A stretch of 62,820 nt of DNA from Planctomycetota bacterium (GTDB taxonomy: Bacteria > Planctomycetota > B15-G4). How positions within the stretch are numbered: the stretch's first letter is position 1; the number at the start of each line of letters is the position of its first letter. The notes beneath the pieces were generated by a model, which was not told where the DNA came from, made no database searches, and saw only the letters and a program-made list of their open reading frames with translations. The stretch is from contig JAJDEQ010000033.1 of NCBI GenBank assembly GCA_029259695.1, positions 1 through 62,820 on the forward strand, read 5' to 3'. Below are positions 36,740 through 46,337 of the stretch, piece by piece. A program made the translations under genes and the position numbers.

Positions 36740-39190
36740 CGTGGCGTTCGGGGCATGGGATCGCGCGAAACGCAGCCCCGCTTCGGCCTGCAATGCTGCG
36801 ACCCGTGTGCCGTGGACCCATGCGTTTGGAACCATCTCCAGTTCGCTGCGCCGCAGGTAGCGGACCTGGTCGTTACCGAAACGGAAGGGCAACGAGGTGA
36901 GTTCCGAGGGCACGTCGGCGGGCTCGAAGCCCGGGGCCCCGCCGCGGTAGGCGACTTCCAGTTCGGCCGGCGTGGGCAGCCGCGCGCCCACGCTCTGGGC
37001 GAGCTGCAGCGCGACCAGGGCCGGGAGCAGGGCGGGCTTGTCGGGTTCGCCGCGGGGCTTGCCCGACGACTTCGTGCCGTGCAGGAAGCGCTCCATCTCC
37101 GCGTCGCCCAACAACTCCCGGGCCTCGCTCCACGTCATCACCCGGCGAGTGATCCAGAAGGAGTCCATCGTGATCGCGGTGGGCTGCTTCGAGATCTGCA
37201 CCTGCAGCGTGGTGGCAGGAACCTGGATCCAGAGCGGGTCCAGCAACGCGTGCGGCGGCTGTGGCGCGAGCAGCCGCTTGCGGTCCTCGGCGTGTCGCGA
37301 GAACTCCAGCTCGTAGGTGACCGGCTCACCCTGCTTGCGCGCGTGCAGCCGGTAGGTTCCGTCCGCGAGGTCGTCGAAGTCGTTCACGGCCTCCAGCACG
37401 GTGAGCGCTTCGGACGCGGTGGGGCGGTGGAGGAACAGGCGCACGTCCTCGAAGGGGCCCGGATCGGCCAGGGCCACGTCACCGCGTTCCCGCTCGCGTT
37501 GGTTCCAGGTGCTCTCGGGGCACAGTTCGCGGTCGAGGCGCAGCAGGTCGCTCCAGTGGCCCAGGATCGGACGCAGGTTGGGACGGATGCGGTGAGCGCC
37601 TTCGAAACTGGCCAGTGCGCCGCGCTCGATCTGGTCGATCAATGCGCGGTCCGGGGCCATGGCGCGGTCGAGGTTGCGCGAGAGTTCGTCGCGACGGGTG
37701 TCGACGTCGGGACGCACTGCTTCGTAGAACAGCCGTCCGAACCACTCGTCGTCGAGATCCTCGGCGTCGTCGAGCATGTCGGCGAAGCGCCCGTATGCGT
37801 CGCGGAAGTCGTCGGGGCTCTCACGCGACGGGAGGTCGGCGGCGAAGGCTTCGACGTCCTCCACGAACGTGCGGCGCTGACCCTGCTCGTCGAAGGCGAA
37901 CCAGGCCACGTTGGCCAGCACGGCCGCGGCCACGAACAGCAGCTCACGCCGACGGCGTCGGGCCCACAGGCGCATGCGTCGGATGGGCGACGGCGGCGAG
38001 ATCGAGATCGGCCGACGCTCCAGCAACGCGTCGAGGTCGGCGGCGAGCTCGCCCATGGAGCGGTAACGTCGCTCGGGGTCCTTGCCGAGCATGTGCAGGC
38101 ACACGAGATCGAGCTCGTCGGCGTACGGCGTGCCGGGCATGCCGCACTTGCTGGGCGGCGCGGGATCCAGGTGCGCGATGTTGTACAGGGTGGTCGCGTC
38201 ACGACCGACGCGGCGGAAGGGGTGCTGCAGCGTGAGCAGCTCGTACAGCACGATGCCGAGGGCGAACTGATCGCTCTTGGTGCTGGCGCCGGTGCTGGCC
38301 TGGTCGATCTGCTCCGGCGAGGTGTACGACGGCGTGCCCATCCAACGGTGCGTCACGTCGGTGAGCGATGTCTCGGCGGACGCATCGTGAGCGAGGCCGA
38401 AGTCGATCACCTTGGGCCGCACCACGTCGTCGATGATCTCGAGCAGCACGTTGGAGGGTTTGATGTCGCGGTGGATCACGCCGCGCGAGTGGCACGAGTC
38501 CATCGCCCGGGCGATGTCGGCCACGAGTGCGGCCCGGGCCGCCGCCGGCTGCAGCAGGTGGGCGCAGCGGCTGACCGCCTGCTCGTACTCGATCGTGCCG
38601 GTGGCGTCGGGTTTGGCCTGGCCCGGCTCGGGGGGTGGGCTCGGCTCCTCACGCACCAGCCCGGCGTGTTCGGCCATCTGACGCAGCACCCGGTCGAGGC
38701 TGGGGCCGCGCACGTACTCCATGGTCACGTAGTCGTGGCCGCCGGCCGAGCCCACGTCGAAGACCCGCACCACGTTGGGGTGTTCGAGTTGCGCCATGAT
38801 GCGCGCCTCGTTGAGTGACCAGGCCCGGGCGTCGCGGCTCTCGAACGGATTGGGCTTGAGCACCTTCACCGCCACGTGGCGATTGAGTTCGGTGTCGTGC
38901 GCACGAAAGACCCAGCTCAGCCCGCCCTCCCCCAGCAGTTCGAGTTGCTCGAAGTGGTCGAGGTGTTGGGGCGGCGCGGCGGGCTCGGCCGGCAGGCCGG
39001 GCTCGGGGTCCAGGGCGCGCGTGCGGCGCCGCTGGAGCGCGCGATACGTGCCGATGCGCCGGCTGAGCTCTTCCGGGTCCTGGGGGTGTTGTTCGCGGCA
39101 GTAGGTCTCGACGTCCGGCGCGCGGCCCTCTTCGTCCAGGGCGATGAACTGCGCCAGGATGACGTCGAGGTCCGTGCCGGCCTCGCTCAT
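36734..39190 (-). CDS. Membrane-anchored Ser/Thr kinase with C-terminal FGE-like domain
   Basis: 818 residues from the ATG at 39190. After a 75-residue helical N-terminus comes a Hanks-type kinase (about 78-390): Gly loop LLGEGGLSWVFRAHD, catalytic Lys109 (HVAVKVL), HRDIKPSNVLL with Asp242, DFGLA at 263-267 and the activation segment MGTPSYTSPEQ; all key residues are intact. A single membrane helix lies at about 417-433 (LLFVAAAVLANVAWFAF) after an Arg cluster, so the kinase is cytoplasmic. The exported part ends in what looks like a diverged formylglycine-generating-enzyme/SUMF domain (MDSFWITRRVMTWSEA, ARLPTPAELEVAYRGG, GLRFARS). It overlaps the upstream gene by ATGA. Confidence 0.9.
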   Translation of the reverse strand: MSEAGTDLDVILAQFIALDEEGRAPDVETYCREQHPQDPEELSRRIGTYRALQRRRTRALDPEPGLPAEPAAPPQHLDHFEQLELLGEGGLSWVFRAHDTELNRHVAVKVLKPNPFESRDARAWSLNEARIMAQLEHPNVVRVFDVGSAGGHDYVTMEYVRGPSLDRVLRQMAEHAGLVREEPSPPPEPGQAKPDATGTIEYEQAVSRCAHLLQPAAARAALVADIARAMDSCHSRGVIHRDIKPSNVLLEIIDDVVRPKVIDFGLAHDASAETSLTDVTHRWMGTPSYTSPEQIDQASTGASTKSDQFALGIVLYELLTLQHPFRRVGRDATTLYNIAHLDPAPPSKCGMPGTPYADELDLVCLHMLGKDPERRYRSMGELAADLDALLERRPISISPPSPIRRMRLWARRRRRELLFVAAAVLANVAWFAFDEQGQRRTFVEDVEAFAADLPSRESPDDFRDAYGRFADMLDDAEDLDDEWFGRLFYEAVRPDVDTRRDELSRNLDRAMAPDRALIDQIERGALASFEGAHRIRPNLRPILGHWSDLLRLDRELCPESTWNQRERERGDVALADPGPFEDVRLFLHRPTASEALTVLEAVNDFDDLADGTYRLHARKQGEPVTYELEFSRHAEDRKRLLAPQPPHALLDPLWIQVPATTLQVQISKQPTAITMDSFWITRRVMTWSEARELLGDAEMERFLHGTKSSGKPRGEPDKPALLPALVALQLAQSVGARLPTPAELEVAYRGGAPGFEPADVPSELTSLPFRFGNDQVRYLRRSELEMVPNAWVHGTRVAALQAEAGLRFARSHAPNATR

Positions 39191-39987
39191 CGAGCGCTTC
39201 GTCCGTCGAGTGTCTGCATCAGCGCGTGGTCCCGTCCCCGATCCGTGACGACGTGGGGAACGGCGTCGACGTTCCAGTCGATGACCAGACCGCCGGCCAC
39301 ACCGCGAGCCACCTCGGCGCCGTAGAGCAGTTCGACCAGGTACAACGACGCATCGAAGGAGACCGCGCCGCCGGCCGACGTGATCGCCTTGCCGTCGTGC
39401 ACGAAGCTCACGTCGCGCACCACGTCGATGGCCGGGAACACCTCGGCGAAGCGCGGGATGTCGGACGGGAAGGTCGTGGCGCGCTGCCCGTCGAGCAGCC
39501 CGGCGGCAGCCAGCACGAAGGCGCCGTCGCACAGCGAGACGACGAAGTCGGCCTGGGCACCCGCACGCCGGACGTAGGCCAGCATGGCCTCGTCCTCCAG
39601 GTCGGTGTCCATGCTGTGCTCGGCGCTGGGCACCACGAGCACGTCGACCGGCGGCGCGCTGTCGTAGTCGAAGTCCGGGATCAGGCGCAGGCCCTCGAAG
39701 CTGGTCACGACCGGGCCAGGTCCCACGCTGAACACGCGCATACCGGGTGCGACGTGGAACGGCGTGTGGTGGAAGATGTCGTAGGGCGCGGTGAGCTCGG
39801 TGTTGTAGACCCCGTCCACGATCAGGAAGCCCACCGACAGGGCGCCCTCGCCGGCCGGACTGTTGAGCGGCAGCTCGGCGGTGTTGCGATCGAGGGCGCC
39901 GCCGTGTCGTCCGCCCGCGCTGCAGGCCGCCGACAGCAGCAGTGCCAGGGCCAGCCACGCGCGCTCCATGCGGGTGTGGGTCGTCAT
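39187..39987 (-). CDS. DJ-1/PfpI-family lipoprotein
   Basis: 266 residues from the ATG at 39987. The N-terminus MTTHTRMERAWLALALLLSA ends in the lipobox SAAC (Cys22), so the protein is probably on the membrane outside the cytoplasm. A DJ-1/PfpI fold follows, with VGFLIVDGVYNTELTAPYDI (conserved Glu64), VDVLVVPSAEHS and the nucleophile elbow VVSLCDGAFVLAAAGLLDGQ with Cys153. The family includes chaperones, glyoxalases and sensor domains; exported members are less usual. Both ends overlap neighbours as ATGA, coupling it to the 284-residue gene and to the kinase. It may be a ligand sensor for the kinase, by context only. Confidence 0.82.
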   Translation of the reverse strand: MTTHTRMERAWLALALLLSAACSAGGRHGGALDRNTAELPLNSPAGEGALSVGFLIVDGVYNTELTAPYDIFHHTPFHVAPGMRVFSVGPGPVVTSFEGLRLIPDFDYDSAPPVDVLVVPSAEHSMDTDLEDEAMLAYVRRAGAQADFVVSLCDGAFVLAAAGLLDGQRATTFPSDIPRFAEVFPAIDVVRDVSFVHDGKAITSAGGAVSFDASLYLVELLYGAEVARGVAGGLVIDWNVDAVPHVVTDRGRDHALMQTLDGRSAR

Positions 39988-40838
39988 GCTTCCGCGCGAG
40001 CTGCCAGGGAGCGGCAGGCTTCGATCGCGTCGCCCAGGAACTCGCGCACGCCGGCCGCCTGGGCCGCGGCGTCGCCCAGGCTCACGATCTGACTGGAGGG
40101 CAGGACGGCCGCCGTGAAGTCCTTGGTGTGCCAGTGGCCGTCGCCGGGTGCGGGGGGCAGGTCGTCCGCTTCGGGGTAGGGCCACGGGGCCACGTAGAAG
40201 TAGGGCTCGGTGTAGCTCGTGTCGCCCGGGGACAGCCCGGCGCCCACGGTGCGCGATTCCTCGCCGCCGTCCCCTGCCAGCACGATCAGCGTGGCCAGGT
40301 CGAAGTGGTGCGGCCAGCAGCGCACGAGGCCGGCGTCGGGTGCGCCACGAGCCGCCTCGTCCAGGACCAGCCAGGCGTTGGCGAACCACAGGCCCAACTC
40401 GGCGGCGTCCGCGACCTCGAGGTCGAGCGGCTCGTCGTCCTCGACCGGGTGCTTGGGGATGCCGAACGGAGTGTCGCGCAGGTGGGCGGCGACGTTGCGG
40501 CCCATGTGGCTGCGCAACCACTCCACGGCGTCGTCGAGCGTGTGGCCGGGCAGCTCGAAGCGACTCACTTCGCGCTCGCCGTCGAGGAACAGCAGCGTGC
40601 TGTCGCGGAAGCACAGGCCGACGCGCTTGTCCTCCACCGGGTGCGTGACGAGGGCCGCGTGCGGCGCGCTCCAGCCGAGGTTCGCCTGGCTGTCGTCGTC
40701 GCGCGGCAGGAGCAGCGAGCGTGAGTAGGACTGGGGCACCTGCAGCACGTGGTGCAGTTGCAGCCGGGCCTCGACGAGCGCCCGCGGTCGCACGCTGCCC
40801 AACAGCTCCCAAGCGGTGTCGGTGGATCGAGTGTTCAT
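39984..40838 (-). CDS. Conserved hypothetical protein, 284 residues
   Basis: First gene of the kinase operon, with the ATG at 40838 and its stop overlapping the next ATG. It has no signal peptide and looks cytoplasmic. The most conserved-looking part is LVRCWPHHFDLATLIVLAGD followed by GLSPGDTSYTEPYFYVAPWP and GDGHWHTKDFTAAVLPSSQI; similar WPHHFD/YFYVxPWP proteins are, to my memory, common and uncharacterised in environmental bacteria. Histidine and acidic residues in these motifs could bind metal or substrate, but no reaction can be named. Its tight coupling to a DJ-1 lipoprotein and a kinase is the only functional clue. Confidence 0.75.
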   Translation of the reverse strand: MNTRSTDTAWELLGSVRPRALVEARLQLHHVLQVPQSYSRSLLLPRDDDSQANLGWSAPHAALVTHPVEDKRVGLCFRDSTLLFLDGEREVSRFELPGHTLDDAVEWLRSHMGRNVAAHLRDTPFGIPKHPVEDDEPLDLEVADAAELGLWFANAWLVLDEAARGAPDAGLVRCWPHHFDLATLIVLAGDGGEESRTVGAGLSPGDTSYTEPYFYVAPWPYPEADDLPPAPGDGHWHTKDFTAAVLPSSQIVSLGDAAAQAAGVREFLGDAIEACRSLAARAEA

Positions 40839-40908
40839 GCTGGCTCCCCGCGGGCGCAGCCTCCCCCCGGGGGCGCCCTGGTCTGAGTGTAGGACATCCG
40901 GACGCGCT

Positions 40909-42141
<1,233 letters not shown>

Positions 42142-42347
42142 CGTGTTGCTCCTCGTCGGGGCCGGGTGCGGCCCTCCAGGGCAAGAAGGCACACGCCGCA
42201 ATCGCGTGCTGAGCTCTCCGGGAGAGGGCCCGTTCGATGCGGGGGGGAAGAACCTGGTTACGAACGGCCCGGGGTGCGGAGCGACGACCGAGGCATCGAG
42301 GAGGCGCGGGCGACGGCGGGCTCCCGGCCGCGACGTCTTGCTGCTGC

Positions 42348-43331
42348 TTACCGCTGCTGTTCTCGTGCCAGCTCCGCCTCGGCGGCCAGGTAGCCGAAAG
42401 CCGGCCAGGCTTCGCCGTCGACGATCGCGTCGAACAGCTCCTCTGCCTGCGTCGTCCAATCGCCGTCCTGCCGGTACCAGTTGGCCACGCCGTAGGCGCG
42501 CGACGAGAACTCGATCGAACCCGGCTCGACGTCCGCGAGCACCTGCTCGGGAGTCAGCTCGCCCTTGTACATGAGCAGCAGGTCGAGGTAGGCGAAGTTC
42601 TCCACGATCTCGGTGTCGGCGGAGAACAGTTCGAGCAGCGTGGCGGCCTGTTCGTCGAAGCCCATGCGGCGCATGGTCATGTACAGCCAGTGCGCGGTGG
42701 CCACGGTCATGTCGTTGCTCACCGCGGCGTGGCCGATGCACGTGCGGTAGGCGCGCAGGGCTTCCTCGAAGTCGCCGTTCAGGTAGTGGGCCAGGCCGAG
42801 GTGGTAGTAGATGTTCGCGTGCAGCGAGCTGGTGGGGATGCCGGCGTCGTTGGGTTGCCCGTCCGGTTCGATCTCGTCGGGCAGTCCGTCGCGCAGCCAG
42901 CTCGCACGGGTGAGATCGGTCACCGCATCGTCGAAGCGCCGCAGGGTGATGTGGCGGTGACCGCGGTGGCGCAGCAGGTGCGCGCTGTTGGGGTGACGCG
43001 CCAGGCCCTCGCTGTAGATGGCGACGGCGTCGCGGTAGCGCCCCAGGTAGGCCAGCCGGCGCCCGACCCAGATGATCGCCTGCTCGTTGTTGGGGTCGTC
43101 GGCCAGTTGCTCGCGGGCCGTGGCGAGTTGCGCCTCGCGCTCGCTGCGCTGCTCGTCCGTCATGGACATGGGGTACAGCGGTTCGCCCAGCAGCGAGATG
43201 GCCTCGGGCGTGCCGGCCTTGGCCGGGCTCGCGCCGGGAGCGCTGCAGGCGCTCGGCAGGGCCGCCAGGATCAGGAGCAGGGCGACCCGAGCCGCCCGCG
43301 TCTTCGTGCCCATCGCAATCGTGTTCTGCAT
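42348..43331 (-). CDS. TPR-repeat lipoprotein
   Basis: 327 residues from the ATG at 43331; a second ATG six codons later is possible, and neither has a strong ribosome site. The N-terminal signal ALLLILAALPSACSAP carries a lipobox, so it is probably lipid-anchored. The mature part is helical with TPR units: NEQAIIWVGRRLAYLGRYRD, AVAIYSEGLARHPNSAHLLR, IYYHLGLAHYLNGDFEEALR and YRTCIGHAAVSND. TPR arrays mediate protein contacts. The partner is unknown. It lies 77 bp after the small membrane protein gene on the same strand. Confidence 0.85.
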   Translation of the reverse strand: MQNTIAMGTKTRAARVALLLILAALPSACSAPGASPAKAGTPEAISLLGEPLYPMSMTDEQRSEREAQLATAREQLADDPNNEQAIIWVGRRLAYLGRYRDAVAIYSEGLARHPNSAHLLRHRGHRHITLRRFDDAVTDLTRASWLRDGLPDEIEPDGQPNDAGIPTSSLHANIYYHLGLAHYLNGDFEEALRAYRTCIGHAAVSNDMTVATAHWLYMTMRRMGFDEQAATLLELFSADTEIVENFAYLDLLLMYKGELTPEQVLADVEPGSIEFSSRAYGVANWYRQDGDWTTQAEELFDAIVDGEAWPAFGYLAAEAELAREQQR

Positions 43332-43408
43332 GCCGTCACGATAACGAACGGCGGCCGCGTCACGCTCGCGCGCGGAGCGGGTTGCCGGGAGCGTGTCCGG
43401 CGATGGAT

Positions 43409-44167
43409 CTACGGCGTGCTTCGCCGCGTCGCGCGGGCGAGTCGGCGACGGTCGTGCGTGCCGTGGGCGAAGAAGCTGAGCTTCTCGGCCCGATCCAGGT
43501 GCTCGAGCAGCGCCACCAGCTTCTCCTGGATCGTCTCCATGCGCTCGAGCACGGGCTCGCTCAGGTCGCTGGGCTGCTCGGCAGCGCGCAGCGCGCTCAG
43601 CGTCTGCTGGATCGCGGGGCTGTCGAAGTAGCCGGGGTCGGCCAGTCGCTCGCGGAAGGCGGCGAACGAGATCACGTCGAAGTCCAGGCCCGCCTCGCCC
43701 TCGCGGGTCTGCAGCACCATGTGGGCCAGGTTCTGCTGCTCGAGCCGGTAGAAGCACATCACGCCCACGTCGCGGCTCGAGTCGGCGAACGCGAAGCGCA
43801 CCGCTTCGGTCAGCTCGATCACCCGGGCGTCATCGGCATAGGGCCCGTAGCGATAGAAGCAGCGCGCCCAGGCGAAGTACTGCGCCACCAGGTACAGCGT
43901 CTCCTCGGCGTGACGGTTGTCCTCCGGGTAGCGCTTGCGCAGCACCTCGAAGCCGGTCATGGCCACCAGGTTGTAGAAGCGACTCTGCAGCTCTTCGCAG
44001 GCCAGCATGAACGGGTTCACGATGGCCGCGGCGAGCTTGCGCTTGCGGTCGCGGTACCACTGGAACCACGCGCCGAGTCCGGTCGCTGCCGTGACCACGA
44101 CGGCGGCGACCGCCACGAGCAGCTCCCAGTCCAGGCCGGTGCCGTCGGTCGCGCCGTCGACGGGCAC
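43409..44167 (-). CDS. Membrane-anchored hypothetical protein
   Basis: 252 residues with one N-terminal membrane segment (LLVAVAAVVVTAATGLGAWF) followed by a positive RDRKRK patch, so the helical C-terminal 210 residues are probably cytoplasmic. That part contains CEELQSRFYNLVAMTGFEVL and RHAEETLYLVAQYFAWARCF and ends in an Arg-rich tail. It resembles, in general build, uncharacterised single-TM helical proteins; I cannot name a family. It lies between the split transketolase and the TPR lipoprotein genes. Confidence 0.65.
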   Translation of the reverse strand: MPVDGATDGTGLDWELLVAVAAVVVTAATGLGAWFQWYRDRKRKLAAAIVNPFMLACEELQSRFYNLVAMTGFEVLRKRYPEDNRHAEETLYLVAQYFAWARCFYRYGPYADDARVIELTEAVRFAFADSSRDVGVMCFYRLEQQNLAHMVLQTREGEAGLDFDVISFAAFRERLADPGYFDSPAIQQTLSALRAAEQPSDLSEPVLERMETIQEKLVALLEHLDRAEKLSFFAHGTHDRRRLARATRRSTP

Positions 44168-44289
44168 GCTTCAGCCCGCCGGCGTCGCAACGGTCGGGAC
44201 GCCGCGCCCACCGCTGGTCGACGCAACGATCCGAGCGCCGTGCGCATCGGTCGTCACCGCAACGACCGGGACAGCGTGCACGTCGGCGA

Positions 44290-45147
44290 TCAACTCGCGC
44301 CGAGCTCCACCAGGGCTGCCGCCAGCTCCTCGTCGCTGGGGGCCACGCCGTGGTACTTGGGCTGGTTCTCCATGAACGAGATCGGCTTGCCCAGCACGGT
44401 GCGGCACAGCAGCACTTGGGGCCTGCCCTGCACGGTCTTGGCCGTGTTGAGCGCGTCGTTGAGCGCGCCGATGTCGTGGCCGTCCACCGTCTGGGCGTGC
44501 CAGCCGAAGGCCTCGAACTTGGTGGCGAGGTCGCGCACGTCCATCACGTCCTTGGTGTAGCCGTCGATCTGGATCCCGTTCCAGTCGACCATCAGGGTGA
44601 GGTTGTCGACCTTGTGGTGCGCGGCGGCCGTGGCCATCTCCCACACCTGGCCCTCCTGGGACTCGCCGTCCGACGAGCCCACGTAGACGCGGTAGTCCCG
44701 GCCCTGCACCCGCGCCGCCATGGCCATGCCCAGGCCCACGCTCACGCCGTTGCCGAGCGAGCCGGTGCAGCAGTCCACGCCCTTGGTGAAGTGGAAGTCG
44801 GGGTGACCCTGCAGCGACGAGCCGAGCTGGCGCAGCGTCCACAGCTCGTCCCGGGCGAAGTAGCCCTGGCGCGCCAGGATCGCGTAGAGGATCGGACAGA
44901 TGTGCCCGTTGCTCAGCACGAAGCGGTCGCGGTCGGCCCAGTCGGGCTTGGACGGGTCGACGTGCATGTGCCCGCCGAACCACAGCGTGGTGAACACGTC
45001 GGCCATGCCCAGCGAGCCGCCGGGATGTCCCGAGCCCGCGAGGTTGAGCATCTTGAGCACGTCGGCCCGCAGCTCCTTCGCGATGGCGGCGAGTTCCTGC
45101 GGGTCGGGTTGCTGGGGCGCGTTGCGGTCGAGGTTGGTGGCGATCAT
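44290..45147 (-). CDS. Transketolase, N-terminal (TPP-binding) subunit
   Basis: 285 residues from the ATG at 45147 (AAAGGGA upstream). It matches the first half of transketolase: LNLAGSGHPGGSLGMADVFT, DRFVLSNGHICPILYAILAR, TGSLGNGVSVGLGMAMAARV, and the TPP/metal motif VYVGSSDGESQEGQVWEM followed by NLTLMVDWNGIQIDG. The partner subunit is encoded 11 bp upstream. Together they move two-carbon ketol units between sugar phosphates in the pentose phosphate pathway, using TPP. The C-terminal subunit gene comes first in transcription, which reverses the usual order. Confidence 0.93.
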   Translation of the reverse strand: MIATNLDRNAPQQPDPQELAAIAKELRADVLKMLNLAGSGHPGGSLGMADVFTTLWFGGHMHVDPSKPDWADRDRFVLSNGHICPILYAILARQGYFARDELWTLRQLGSSLQGHPDFHFTKGVDCCTGSLGNGVSVGLGMAMAARVQGRDYRVYVGSSDGESQEGQVWEMATAAAHHKVDNLTLMVDWNGIQIDGYTKDVMDVRDLATKFEAFGWHAQTVDGHDIGALNDALNTAKTVQGRPQVLLCRTVLGKPISFMENQPKYHGVAPSDEELAAALVELGAS

Positions 45148-45158
45148 CGCAGTCCCTT

Positions 45159-46124
45159 TCAGGCGTCCGGGCCGCGGCCGAGGCGGGTGAGGAGGTCGGT
45201 CGCCGCGCGGGCGATACTCGGGGCGCTGAGACCGAAATGCTCGAGCAGCTTGTCGCCCGGTCCCGATTCGCCGAAGCGGTCGTTCATGCCGAGGCGCACC
45301 ACCGGACAGGGGTGCAGCTCGCTCACGGTCTCGGCCACGGCGCTGCCCAGGCCGCCGATGCGCTGGTGTTCCTCGACGGTGACGATGGCGCCGGTCTGCC
45401 TGGCCGCGGCCAGCAGCGCATCGGTGTCGATCGGCTTCACGGTGGCCATGTTGAGCACGCGCGCCCGGATGCCCGCCGAGGCGAGCTGTTCGGCGGCGAG
45501 CACGCACTGGTAAGTGGTCACGCCCGTGCCGACCAGGGTGACGTCCTTGCCCTGGCGCAGCAGCGCGGCCTTGCCCAGTTCGAAGCGGTAGTCGGCGGGC
45601 AGGAACATGGGCACCTTGAGGCGCGACAGGCGCACGTAGCAAGGGCCGTCCACGGCGGCGACCGCGGCGATGGCCTGCTCGGTCTCGAGGCCGTCGGCCG
45701 GCACGATCACGCGCATCTCGGGCAGCACGCGCATGATCGCGATGTCTTCCAGCACCTGGTGACTGGCGCCGTCCTCGCCGGTGGTGATGCCGGCGTGGGT
45801 CGCGCAGATCTTCACGTTGGCCCGGGGCAGGGCCACCTCCTGGCGCACCTGCTCGAAGGCCTTGCCCGCCGCGAACATGGCGAACGACGACGCGAACACG
45901 GTCAGGCCGCTGAACGACAGGCCCGCGGCCGTGCCGATCATGTTGGCCTCGGCCACGCCCATGTTGAAGAAGCGGTCCGGGAACGCCGTGGCGAACTGCT
46001 TGGTCTTGGTGGAGCCGGACAGGTCGGCGTCGAGCACGACGATGTCGCTGCGTTCGGCGCCGAGCGCGGCGAGCGCCTTGCCGTAGGCTTCGCGCGTGGC
46101 AACTCTGGGACGGTCATCGGGCAT
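45159..46124 (-). CDS. Transketolase, C-terminal subunit
   Basis: 321 residues from the ATG at 46124; an upstream in-frame codon would add 58 Ser/Thr/Gly-rich residues without homology. It contains the transketolase pyrimidine-binding domain (TREAYGKALAALGAERSDIV, VLDADLSGST, FFNMGVAEANMIGTAAGLSF, THAGITTGEDGASHQVLED) and the C-terminal domain (VTLVGTGVTTYQCVLAAEQL, VTVEEHQRIGGLGSAVAETV). It pairs with the N-terminal subunit gene 11 bp downstream to form the active TPP-dependent enzyme. All motifs expected of this half are present. Confidence 0.93.
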   Translation of the reverse strand: MPDDRPRVATREAYGKALAALGAERSDIVVLDADLSGSTKTKQFATAFPDRFFNMGVAEANMIGTAAGLSFSGLTVFASSFAMFAAGKAFEQVRQEVALPRANVKICATHAGITTGEDGASHQVLEDIAIMRVLPEMRVIVPADGLETEQAIAAVAAVDGPCYVRLSRLKVPMFLPADYRFELGKAALLRQGKDVTLVGTGVTTYQCVLAAEQLASAGIRARVLNMATVKPIDTDALLAAARQTGAIVTVEEHQRIGGLGSAVAETVSELHPCPVVRLGMNDRFGESGPGDKLLEHFGLSAPSIARAATDLLTRLGRGPDA

Positions 46125-46337
46125 GGCTTGGCCACCTTGCGCCGTCGCGGTGGCGCTGGCGCCCCCGGCGGTGTGTGAACTGGTTGTCGAACCCACGTCA
46201 CCCTCCCCACGTGGTTGATTGTCTGACGCACCCGTCACGAACGGGTTGCTGTCGTCGTTTTGTCGGTCGCTGCCCGCGAGCTGGCCGCAGGGCGTCATGC
46301 GTCGGGCGTCTGCCTGCGGCGTGGCTTCAAGAGGGCC

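Noticed and set aside
39984..40838. Assignment of the first kinase-operon gene to DUF5996
   Set aside because: The remembered family motifs match only loosely (WPHHFD, YFYVAPWP), so no DUF name is given.
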